From Quisquiliibacterium transsilvanicum (GTDB lineage: Bacteria; Pseudomonadota; Gammaproteobacteria; Burkholderiales; Burkholderiaceae_E), in NCBI RefSeq assembly GCF_014202215.1, contig NZ_JACHGB010000003.1, forward strand, positions 372,001-436,000: 64,000 nt of DNA, read 5' to 3'. This document shows, one piece after another, positions 1 to 6,898 of the stretch. The number at the start of each line of letters is the position of its first letter. Position 1 is the first letter of the stretch. The notes under the pieces are model-generated. The model had not been told where the DNA came from. It did not search any database and saw nothing but the letters and a program-made list of their open reading frames with translations. The translations under genes were made by a program, and so were the position numbers.

Positions 1-771
1 CTTGACCATCTCGCGTACCAGCAGGATGGCGTCATTGAGCCGACACACCATCATCACGATCTCGGCGCCGCTGGCCTTCGCCTTGGCCACCTCGACGGAG
101 AGGTCGCGCGCCGCCGGGTCATAGCTGATGGAGTCGACGATCTTGAAGGGCAGGTAGTTCAGCGTCGGGAAGATGGCGTCGATGGCACGCCTGTTGGCCA
201 GGCCGAACGTATCGTTCGCGTGCATCAGGATGCAGGTGCGCGGCGCGGTCTGCGTGGCCTGGAAGATGTCGCGGAACAGCCCGAGCCCGTTTCGGATCAG
301 TTCGACGGACGTCGGGAAATTGCGGAAGGTGTACTTGTAACCCTGCTCAGTGATCTGCGGCGCGGCCGCGATGTTGACCACGAAAGGAACCTTGCGCTGC
401 TCCGCCACCTGGGCGATCGCCGCGGCGGCGCCGCTCTCGAAGGGACCGACCAGCACCTGGGCGCCGTCGTTGATGAGCTTCTCGGCCCGCGCGCGCGCCT
501 GGTCCACGTTGGACTCGAAGTCCGCGTTCATCAGCTCGATGTCGACCCCGTACATCTCGCGCAGCACCTCGGGGGCGACGTCCGCGCCCCGCTGGCAGGA
601 TTGGCCGAGCTGCGCCAGGTAGCCCGACTTGGGCAGCAGCACGCCCACCTTCACCTTGCTTGTCTGCGCTCGGACGATCGCCGGCGACAGCGCGGTGCCA
701 GCGGCGACGCCGGCGACGGCCTTGCCGAAATTGCGACGCGAATCGTTCAGGCCTTCAGGGGTCTCGCTCAT
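1..771 (-). CDS. ABC transporter substrate-binding protein, branched-chain amino acid type (partial)
   Basis: The gene begins at the ATG at 771-769 and runs off the left edge of the window, so only about 257 N-terminal residues are visible. The leader has a twin-arginine motif (SRRNFGK) followed by a hydrophobic stretch and a cleavage-like AQ site, so Tat export to the periplasm is likely. The mature part opens with VKVGVLLPKSG and continues through VLVGPFESGAA, typical of Leu/Ile/Val-type periplasmic binding proteins (Peripla_BP_6). In that family the protein captures a small ligand for an ABC importer, often an aromatic or other organic acid in this lineage. No permease or ATPase gene is visible on this side. 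The ligand cannot be told from the sequence. Confidence 0.85.
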   Translation of the reverse strand, partial: MSETPEGLNDSRRNFGKAVAGVAAGTALSPAIVRAQTSKVKVGVLLPKSGYLAQLGQSCQRGADVAPEVLREMYGVDIELMNADFESNVDQARARAEKLINDGAQVLVGPFESGAAAAIAQVAEQRKVPFVVNIAAAPQITEQGYKYTFRNFPTSVELIRNGLGLFRDIFQATQTAPRTCILMHANDTFGLANRRAIDAIFPTLNYLPFKIVDSISYDPAARDLSVEVAKAKASGAEIVMMVCRLNDAILLVREMVK

Positions 772-1007
772 CGTTTCTCCAGTCCCTCTCGTTGTGTCAG
801 GCCGCTCTTCGACGCGAGCGCGCCCCAAGCGGACGACGATACCCGAAACGGCAAGGCGCAGGAACCGCGCCATCGGACCGGGCCGGCCGTCCGGCCGGCG
901 ACGGGACGATCGCGCAGCCGCCGGCCCTTTTCGCCGCCGCCGCGCCGGCCCCCTGGCCCGGGGCTCGGCTAAGATCGGCGTCATCCCTGGACCGAACCGC
1001 CACCCGA

Positions 1008-1457
1008 ATGAACACTGCCACCGACACCCCCCGCCTCTTCCGCAGGAGCCTCGCAGTGGAGGACCTCAACCGCATGCACCAGAACACCGCCTGCGAGCGC
1101 CTGGGCATCGAGATCACCGAGATCGGGCCGGACTTCCTGCGCGGACGCATGCCGGTGGACGAACGCACGAAGCAGCCGGCCGGCATCCTGCACGGCGGCG
1201 CATCGGTGGCGCTGGCCGAGACTCTGGGCAGCATGTCGGCCTGGATGTGCCTGGAGCCCGGTTTCACCGGCGTGGGCCTGGACATCAACGCCAACCACAT
1301 CCGCGCGATGCGCGAAGGCTGGGTGTACGGCGAATGCCGGCCGGTGCACGTAGGCCGCACCACCCACGTCTGGCAGATCGACATCCGCGACGGTGAGGGG
1401 CGGATGGTCTGCGCGTCGCGCATCACGATGGCGATCGTGCCGGACAAGCGGAGCTGA
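1008..1457 (+). CDS. PaaI/YdiI-type hotdog acyl-CoA thioesterase
   Basis: A 149-residue hotdog-fold protein. The segment HGGASVALAETLGS (about residues 63-76) matches the helix motif of the PaaI/EntH/YdiI thioesterases, in which an acidic residue on the central helix activates water to hydrolyse acyl-CoA. The length fits the family (about 140-150). The ATG at 1008 was chosen over an in-frame ATG at 660 because the upstream extension is arginine-rich shadow sequence and the family starts close to this point. The gene is divergent from the binding-protein gene and convergent with the lytic transglycosylase. The natural substrate (phenylacetyl-CoA-like, DHNA-CoA-like or other) cannot be decided. 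Confidence 0.85.
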   Translation: MNTATDTPRLFRRSLAVEDLNRMHQNTACERLGIEITEIGPDFLRGRMPVDERTKQPAGILHGGASVALAETLGSMSAWMCLEPGFTGVGLDINANHIRAMREGWVYGECRPVHVGRTTHVWQIDIRDGEGRMVCASRITMAIVPDKRS

Positions 1458-1522
1458 GCGGGGCTGCGCAGCGGGGCCGCCGGCGGCCGGCCGGCCGGCG
1501 CAGGCACGCTGCTGCGCGGCCT

Positions 1523-2212
1523 TCAGCCCCCGGGAACCGCGCCCGCTGCCGCCTGCACCGCGGGACGCGCCGGCGGCGGCGCCGCAGCGGCATGCTCCCA
1601 CTTCTTCCAGGCCCGCAGCACCAGGTTGGGGTACTCCGCCCGGCCCAGGCTGCCGTTGTAGCGGCCGAGCGCGCGGAACAGGTCGCCGCGCTCGATGTCG
1701 ATGTAGTGGCGCAGGATGGCGCAGCCGTAGCGCAGGTTGGTGCGCATGTCGAAGAGGGCCGAGGAATCGCCGTTGCCGATCACCCGGGTCCAGAAGGGCA
1801 TCACCTGCATGTAGCCGCGCGCGCCCACGTGAGACACCGCGTAGCGCCGGAAGTAGCTCTCGACCTCGATCAGCCCCAACACCAGGTGGGGGTCCAGCCC
1901 CGCCCGCTGGGCCTCGTAGCGCACCGACTTCAGGAATTCGACCCGCTGCTGGGGATCCGGCTTCCACTTACGCGGCAGCCGCTCGGACAGGGCCGCCAGC
2001 CAGTCGACCTTCTCCTGCACGGATACGAAGCGGGGCTCCGGCGCGGAGCGATCGTCGGCCACGGCGGCGGCCAGCGCGGAGCGCACCGAGGCCGACATGG
2101 GCTCGTACTGCTGCGGCCCCGCCTGAGCCGGCGCCCCGAGCGCCATGCACAGCGCGGCCCCCGACAGGGCGGCAAGGATGCGACGGCTGGCACGAACGGC
2201 GAAGGCAGGCAT
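1523..2212 (-). CDS. Lytic murein transglycosylase (SLT domain), exported
   Basis: A 229-residue protein with a signal peptide (arginines, then LAALSGAALCMALG, cleaved near AQA). The C-terminal half is an SLT/Goose-lysozyme-like domain. It has the catalytic glutamate in LIEVES, the following ARGYMQVMPFW block, and the RYNGSLGRAEY segment that shapes the glycan groove. Such enzymes cleave peptidoglycan glycan strands with formation of 1,6-anhydromuramic acid in the periplasm. I chose the ATG at 2212 rather than 2236 because it places the basic signal-peptide head at the N-terminus. No lipobox is visible. From memory, this gene often lies next to proS in Betaproteobacteria; here 4.7 kb of surface-protein genes lies between them. 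Confidence 0.85.
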   Translation of the reverse strand: MPAFAVRASRRILAALSGAALCMALGAPAQAGPQQYEPMSASVRSALAAAVADDRSAPEPRFVSVQEKVDWLAALSERLPRKWKPDPQQRVEFLKSVRYEAQRAGLDPHLVLGLIEVESYFRRYAVSHVGARGYMQVMPFWTRVIGNGDSSALFDMRTNLRYGCAILRHYIDIERGDLFRALGRYNGSLGRAEYPNLVLRAWKKWEHAAAAPPPARPAVQAAAGAVPGG

Positions 2213-2510
2213 GCGATGAAAGACGGCAGGCGCCACGAGAGATGGGGTCGCTCGATTCTATCGGCGCCCGATGACGGAACTTCGACCGTCCTTCCGACCC
2301 GGACGGCCTGTCGTCGGGCAGCCATCGGGACGACGCGGGCAGCCTGTCCACCAACACCGTTCGTCGGCGTCGAGCCGTCGACGTACGGCCATCGACAGGC
2401 CTGCGGCACGGTTTGCATACTGCGACCCGTGGATCGAATGGCGCGGTTCACGTCCGTTTCCGCCCCGTGACATCGTTCACACGGGCAACGCGGGCGGCAC
2501 CGCTCCTGGA

Positions 2511-2592
2511 GGTCCGAAAAGGGCAAACCCGGCGAAAGCCGGGGACGCAAAGTCACCGGTCTAAGGGACGGCAGTCCTACGACAGCGGGACC
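2511..2592 (+). promoter_or_regulatory. Cyclic-di-GMP-I (GEMM) riboswitch in the subtilase leader
   Basis: The sequence carries the conserved blocks of the c-di-GMP-I aptamer. AGGGCAAACC leads into a perfect CCCGGC-GAAA-GCCGGG tetraloop hairpin (2528-2543), then GACGCAAAG (2544-2552), then the second arm with the TCTAA/CCTAC-type tetraloop receptor. GGTCC (2511-2515) can pair with GGACC (2588-2592) to close P1. It lies 131 nt ahead of the subtilase ATG on the same strand. Downstream, 2636-2659 can form a 7-bp hairpin (CGATGGG/CCCATCG). This competes with an alternative CGAAGC/GCTTCG hairpin starting near 2658, a possible expression platform. Whether c-di-GMP turns expression on or off cannot be read from the sequence. 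Confidence 0.9.
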
Positions 2593-2723
2593 GCCGGACG
2601 TTCGGGGCGAGTAAACTTCGCGCCCCACGGCTGATCGATGGGTCGGTGCGCGCCCATCGAAGCCCCTGGTGGTTCTGCTTCGAGGACGGCCCATCTCACC
2701 GGGTCACGCAGGAGCAGATCAGA

Positions 2724-4613
2724 ATGAACCGCGACTCCAAGGTCCGCACGACTATCCAGCACACAGCCTCCTCCGAGAGCCGCGGCACACGCGTGACGCG
2801 TCGCCTGCCCCGGCGCTCCCCGATTCCCGCTGTAGTGGCTGCCATCATCGCGGCGTCTGCGCTGGCGCAACCCGCGGCAGCCCAGGAAAACGGCCGCGGA
2901 GCGCGCGGCGCTGCAGCAAGCGCGACGAGCACGGCCCAGACCGTGGCGCCGCCCGCCTTCGCGCCGGGACGCATCCTGGTCGCAGCCAAGGCCGGCGTCT
3001 CGGACGCTCAGTTCGAAGCCACTCTCGCCTCCCACGGCGGGCGCTCGCTGGGCCGGCTCCGCGGCATGCGCGCCCACATGGTCAACGTCCCTCCCGGCCA
3101 GTCCGAGGAGAAGCTGGCCGAGCGTCTTGCGCGCCATCCGCACATCGAGTTCGCCGAACTCGACCGGCTCGCGCCCCCGGGATCGACGACCAACGATCCG
3201 ATGCTCTCCAGCCAGTGGCACCTGCCCAAGATCAATGCACTTACCGCCTGGGGTGCTTCGGTAGGCGGGGGAACGATCGTCGCGATCCTGGACACCGGCA
3301 TCGACCCCTCGCACCCGGACCTCGCCGGCCAACTGGTGCCGGGCTGGAATTTCTACGGTAACAACAGCGACACCTCCGACCCCAACGGCCACGGCACCGC
3401 TGTCGCCGGCGCGGCCGCCGCAGCCGGGAACAACGCAACGGGCGTGGCGTCGGTCGCCTGGGGTGCGAAGCTGATGCCGGTGCGGATCGCGGACGCCAAC
3501 GCCTATGCCTACTGGAGCACCGTGGCCCAGGGCCTCACCTGGGCCGCGGACAACGGCGCCCGCATCGCCAACATCAGCTACGTGGGAGTGGCTGCCAGTT
3601 CCACCGTGCAGAGCGCCGCCAACTACCTACGCAGCAAAGGCGGCGTGGTCGTGGTCTGCGCGGGCAACAACGGCAAGGACGAGGGCATCGCCGCGAACGA
3701 CTCGATGATCGTGGTCTCGGCGACCAACTCGGGCGACTCGAGAACTTCCTGGTCGAGCTACGGGACCTTCGTCGACCTGGCCGCTCCCGGCGACAGCATC
3801 TATACGACGCACGTCGGCGGCAGCTACAGGGCTTGGTCCGGAACCTCCCTCGCCAGCCCAGTGGTCGCAGGCACCGCCGCGATGATCAAGGCCATGCGCC
3901 CCGACTTCACGCCGGCGCAGATAGAATCCGCGCTATACGCGGGTGCAGTGGACTTGGGAACTGCTGGCAAGGACTCGATCTACGGCTACGGCCGCGTGGA
4001 CGCCGCTGCTGCGCTCGCCGCGGCGGGCACCGTTAGCACCGACACCACCCCGCCCACCGCCGCGATCACCTCGCCCACCAGTGGAAGCGCTACCGGCACC
4101 GTCACGGTGAATGTCGACGCCCGTGACAACGCCGGCGTCGCCCGGGTGGAACTCCTCGTCAACGGCAAGTCGATCGGGTCGGACGATACGGCCCCCTACA
4201 GCTTCGGCTGGGACACGACGAAGGTCGCGGACGGTTCGGTGACGCTGTCGGCCGTGGCCTACGACGATCGCGGCAACAGCGGGCTGTCGTCGCCGGTGTC
4301 ACTGAAGGTGTCGAACGCGGTGGCCACCCTGGCCGCGCCGGACGCCACCCCGCCGACCGTGGCCATCCTGAGTCCGTCGAGCGGCCTCAAGGTGAATGGC
4401 AACGTGACGATCTCGGCAAGCGCCAACGACGCCGGCGGGGTGGCCTGGATGCAACTTGCGATCGACGGCACCGTGGTGTCGAGCACCACCACGGGGTCGC
4501 TGAACTACAAGTGGAACACGCGGAGGGAGCGCACCGGGACGCACACGATCACGCTGACGGCGAGTGACAAGGCGGGGAATACTGCTGCGACCTCGGTGAC
4601 GGTAACCAAGTAA
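2724..4613 (+). CDS. Secreted S8 subtilisin-like serine protease with C-terminal Ig-like domains
   Basis: A 629-residue protein. The N-terminus has a long basic head and a hydrophobic export segment ending near AQPAAAQE. It is followed by an inhibitor-I9-like propeptide region with FAPGRILVAAK. The S8 catalytic triad is complete: Asp190 in AILDTGID, His223 in NGHGTAVAG and Ser375 in SGTSLASP, with oxyanion Asn315 in CAGNN. Two repeats beginning TPPTAAITSP (about 440) and TPPTVAILSP (about 545) are bacterial Ig-like domains, which often serve as spacers or binding modules. The ATG at 2724 has AGGAG 9 nt upstream; an earlier ATG at 2646 lies in the riboswitch leader and lacks a ribosome site. 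It probably acts outside the cell or at the surface. Expression is likely controlled by c-di-GMP through the upstream riboswitch. Confidence 0.92.
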   Translation: MNRDSKVRTTIQHTASSESRGTRVTRRLPRRSPIPAVVAAIIAASALAQPAAAQENGRGARGAAASATSTAQTVAPPAFAPGRILVAAKAGVSDAQFEATLASHGGRSLGRLRGMRAHMVNVPPGQSEEKLAERLARHPHIEFAELDRLAPPGSTTNDPMLSSQWHLPKINALTAWGASVGGGTIVAILDTGIDPSHPDLAGQLVPGWNFYGNNSDTSDPNGHGTAVAGAAAAAGNNATGVASVAWGAKLMPVRIADANAYAYWSTVAQGLTWAADNGARIANISYVGVAASSTVQSAANYLRSKGGVVVVCAGNNGKDEGIAANDSMIVVSATNSGDSRTSWSSYGTFVDLAAPGDSIYTTHVGGSYRAWSGTSLASPVVAGTAAMIKAMRPDFTPAQIESALYAGAVDLGTAGKDSIYGYGRVDAAAALAAAGTVSTDTTPPTAAITSPTSGSATGTVTVNVDARDNAGVARVELLVNGKSIGSDDTAPYSFGWDTTKVADGSVTLSAVAYDDRGNSGLSSPVSLKVSNAVATLAAPDATPPTVAILSPSSGLKVNGNVTISASANDAGGVAWMQLAIDGTVVSSTTTGSLNYKWNTRRERTGTHTITLTASDKAGNTAATSVTVTK

Positions 4614-4650
4614 CGGGGCGCCCATGCTCCGCGGTAATTGCCGCACGATG

Positions 4651-4680
4651 AAAAAACGGCTGCCTAAGCAGCCGTTTTTT
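4651..4680. terminator. Bidirectional intrinsic terminator
   Basis: A perfect inverted repeat, AAAAAACGGCTGC and GCAGCCGTTTTTT around a CTAA loop. It has a U-run on either strand. It sits between the convergent subtilase (ends 4613) and first PEP-CTERM gene (ends 4725) and can terminate both. Confidence 0.93.
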
Positions 4681-4724
4681 CTTTCGCGCCCGCGGAGATG
4701 CAGGCGCTACGCGGGGCCGAAGCT

Positions 4725-5402
4725 TCAGGCGGACTTCGCAGCCTTGTTACGGCGACGCAGCAGGGCCATGCCCGCGAAGGCCAAGCCCATCAGTGCGATG
4801 GGAGCTGGTTCGGGGACACTGCCACCACCGCCACCACCATTGGGCGTCCGGTAACCAGCGGAGAAGAGGCTCAGGTGAGACAGGCCGGGCACCTGACCGC
4901 CATTGTTGAGGAAGGCGACCTCAAAGGTGCCAGTACCACTTGTCGGAGTGATCGGCAGCAGCACGTCATCCAGAAGATACCCTGCATAGTCCTCGGCGCC
5001 CGCTGCGATGCCGACGACGAAATCGATGATGATCGGGAGGTTCGGCAAGCCCGATACGTCCGTCCAAGTCACCGACCAGGTCCCATTCACGTTGGCCGAA
5101 ACCTGGAACGTGATCCCAGCAATCCCGGTCGGCGTTGTGGCGTCATCGGATTTGTCCAAGTACGTCAGCGGACCAGTCGAGAGGAGCGACTGCAGCGCAA
5201 TCCCCTCGTTGGTCGGGTTGTTGGGTTTGGAGCCGACGAGACCACACTGCGTCGCGTAATAGGTCGTCGGGGCAACCGTCAGCGAGACGTCGGAAGCCGA
5301 CGTGCCGTCACACACCGGAGCCGCATGCACCGCGCCGCTCGAGAGAGCCGCGCCAACGGCGAGCGCTGCCAAACCGATTTTTCCTGCGTTGAGCTTATAC
5401 AT
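4725..5402 (-). CDS. PEP-CTERM sorting domain protein (copy 1)
   Basis: A 225-residue secreted protein. It has an N-terminal signal peptide (GLAALAVGAALSSGAVHA, cleaved before APVCDG). It ends with a classic PEP-CTERM signal: VPEPAPIALMGLAFAGMALLRRR, i.e. a VPEP motif, one membrane helix and a basic tail. In this system exosortase (EpsH/XrtA) cleaves the tail and the protein is exported with exopolysaccharide. A glycine-rich hinge (six Gly) precedes VPEP. The middle domain (about 30-190) has no recognised enzyme motif. The ATG at 5402 is preferred over 5420 because GGGAG lies about 8 nt before it. A sigma-54 promoter lies about 85 nt upstream. It is a close paralogue of the gene at 5951-6637. 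No exosortase gene is in the window. Confidence 0.92.
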   Translation of the reverse strand: MYKLNAGKIGLAALAVGAALSSGAVHAAPVCDGTSASDVSLTVAPTTYYATQCGLVGSKPNNPTNEGIALQSLLSTGPLTYLDKSDDATTPTGIAGITFQVSANVNGTWSVTWTDVSGLPNLPIIIDFVVGIAAGAEDYAGYLLDDVLLPITPTSGTGTFEVAFLNNGGQVPGLSHLSLFSAGYRTPNGGGGGGSVPEPAPIALMGLAFAGMALLRRRNKAAKSA

Positions 5403-5486
5403 AGCGTGCTCCCGATTCATGACAAGACGTCAAAGCCCTCCAGCCGTTGCGCGAACTGAGGCGCCGCGGCTTGATGAACAACTGAG

Positions 5487-5503
5487 AAGCACACTTCGTG
5501 CCA
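5487..5503 (-). promoter_or_regulatory. Sigma-54 (RpoN) promoter of PEP-CTERM copy 1
   Basis: On the minus strand this reads TGGCACGAAGTGTGCTT. It matches the -24/-12 consensus TGGCAC-N5-TTGC except for one base, with GG and GC separated by exactly 10 nt. The start site should fall near 5478, giving a leader of about 75 nt. The same motif precedes the second PEP-CTERM gene. Confidence 0.8.
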
Positions 5504-5878
5504 ACCGATTGGCGCGAGAAAAAACCGCTTTCAATCAGGCACTTGAGAACGGCCCAACGACACTCTTCCCTGTACCCCTGGGCAGTATGTAAGAATAATC
5601 GACAACGGCGTCCGCCTAAACTGCTCGCAGACAACTTCGACCAGGGTCGGGAAGCCCACCGGCAGACCACGAGCGCCCAGACGCAACGTCCGCCATCAGC
5701 CCCATTGATGGAAGCACCCCCGATCCGGAAGACTTTGACGCGCCGAGACTTGAGATGCACCGGTGACCCCGAAGCCAGCACGGAGCGTAAAACGCACCGA
5801 CACTCCGCGACGACTTCAGGTCAGGCATGGTTGAGGCAGGCATCAGTTCCACCGCCAACCCGCGGTAACGGCCACTGC
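5504..5878. other. Intergenic region upstream of PEP-CTERM copy 1
   Basis: Apart from the candidate activator element at 5589-5595 nothing convincing is visible here. Open frames crossing it lack ribosome sites and have no recognisable protein character. Its base composition looks more AT-rich than that of the flanking genes. Confidence 0.5.
5589..5595. promoter_or_regulatory. Candidate upstream activator element of copy 1
   Basis: GTAAGAA, followed after 4 nt by CGA, recurs at 6817-6823 ahead of the second PEP-CTERM gene. It lies 86 and 85 bp respectively from the -24 element of each promoter. Sigma-54 promoters need an enhancer-binding protein, and PrsR-type activators are known for PEP-CTERM genes. 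The short match could still be chance or leftover duplication. Confidence 0.35.
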
Positions 5879-5907
5879 AAAAAAGAACGGCAGTTCGAGG
5901 GCTGCCG
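5879..5907 (-). terminator. Intrinsic terminator of PEP-CTERM copy 2
   Basis: On the minus strand CGGCAG and CTGCCG pair around an 8-nt loop and are followed by TTCTTTTTT. It lies about 45 nt after the stop codon of the gene ending at 5951, so each PEP-CTERM gene appears to be its own transcription unit. Confidence 0.8.
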
Positions 5908-5950
5908 CTTCTCCTGCTGCCCCGCCCTGCCGCGGACGCATTCACCAGAC

Positions 5951-6637
5951 TCAGGCGACCGTCTTAGCCCTGCTACGACGACGAAGCAAGACCATCCCGG
6001 CAAACGCCAAGCCCATCAGCGCAATAGGCGCCGGCTCCGGAACGCTGCCACCGCCGCCTCCGCCGTTGTCGGGAATCCGGTAACCAGCTGAAAACAGACT
6101 CAGATGAGACAGGTTCGGGATCTGGCCGCCGTTGTTGCGGAACGCCACCTCGAAGGTCCCCGTGCCGCTCGTCGGGTTGATCGGCAACAGCACGTCGTCG
6201 AGCAGGTAGCCCGCATAGTCAGCCGCACCCGCCGCGATGCCGACGACGAAGTCGATGATGACCGGCAGGTTCGGCAACCCGGACACGTCGGTCCAGGAGA
6301 CTTGCCACGTGTTGTTCGCTGCGTTCGCAGTAACCTCGAAGCTGATGCCCCCGATGCCCGGGTGCGGCGACCCGGCATCGTCGGACTTGTCCAGCAGCGT
6401 GAGCGCGCCGGTGCCCAGCAGGGACTGCAGTTGGGTGGCTTCGGCCGCCGGGCCGTTCGGCTTGGAGCCGACAAGGCCGCACTGCGTCGCGTAATAGGTA
6501 TTCGGCGCAATCGTCAGCGAAACGTCGGACGCTGCGGTGCCATCACAAACCGGCGCAGCCTGCACACCGCCACTGAGCACCGCCGCGCCGACCGCCAGCG
6601 CCGCCAACCCCGACCTGCCCGTCTTCCTGGAAACCAT
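5951..6637 (-). CDS. PEP-CTERM sorting domain protein (copy 2)
   Basis: A 228-residue paralogue of the neighbouring PEP-CTERM gene, aligning along the whole length. Shared blocks include AAPVCDGTAASDVSLT, YYATQCGLVGSKPN, WTDVSGLPNLP and DYAGYLLDDVLLPI. It has a signal peptide (GLAALAVGAAVLSGGVQA), a seven-glycine hinge and the sorting tail beginning VPEPAPIALMG, then an LLRRR basic end. The two copies differ mainly in the 60-110 region. The ATG at 6637 follows GGGAGAAGAAGA, whereas the more upstream ATG at 6721 lies inside the sigma-54 promoter region and is unlikely. It is expected to be secreted, cut by an exosortase, and to act in the exopolysaccharide matrix. Its molecular role is unknown. 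Confidence 0.92.
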   Translation of the reverse strand: MVSRKTGRSGLAALAVGAAVLSGGVQAAPVCDGTAASDVSLTIAPNTYYATQCGLVGSKPNGPAAEATQLQSLLGTGALTLLDKSDDAGSPHPGIGGISFEVTANAANNTWQVSWTDVSGLPNLPVIIDFVVGIAAGAADYAGYLLDDVLLPINPTSGTGTFEVAFRNNGGQIPNLSHLSLFSAGYRIPDNGGGGGGSVPEPAPIALMGLAFAGMVLLRRRSRAKTVA

Positions 6638-6715
6638 TCTTCTTCTCCCGTTCAAACAAGACGCCGCAGCACCCCGGCGACAAGCCTTGCGCGCTGCGAC
6701 GCGACGGAATCGATT

Positions 6716-6732
6716 AAGCACTATCCGTGCCA
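6716..6732 (-). promoter_or_regulatory. Sigma-54 (RpoN) promoter of PEP-CTERM copy 2
   Basis: The minus strand reads TGGCACGGATAGTGCTT, with -24 GG and -12 GC 10 nt apart. It shares TGGCACG and GTGCTT with the promoter of copy 1. Predicted transcription start is near 6706, about 70 nt ahead of the ATG. Confidence 0.8.
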
Positions 6733-6816
6733 GGCCGAAGAAGAAACGATTTCCTTAAATGAATCAATTACTTGACGAGTGATCGACAGGCGCCCCGTCA
6801 TCATCCCGCTGCGAAC

Positions 6817-6823
6817 GTAAGAA
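6817..6823. promoter_or_regulatory. Candidate upstream activator element of copy 2
   Basis: GTAAGAA with CGA 4 nt further on lies 85 bp from the -24 element. This mirrors the element and spacing found ahead of copy 1. Confidence 0.35.
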
Positions 6824-6898
6824 GCGCCGATGTGACATAGTTCCACTCGGCGCCCCTGCAACACTCCGCGGGAGCGGGCGCGACTATTCAGCGGGCAC

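Noticed and set aside
2403-2418. Sigma-54-like sequence (TGCGGCACGGTTTGCA) upstream of the riboswitch
   Set aside because: The -12 half is good but GG and GC are not 10 nt apart in the required way; aligning by spacing loses the essential -24 GG. Too weak to claim as the subtilase promoter.
5498-6091. Plus-strand frame of 197 codons between and over the PEP-CTERM genes
   Set aside because: It overlaps a sigma-54 promoter, a terminator and the end of a real gene on the other strand, and has no protein-like features.
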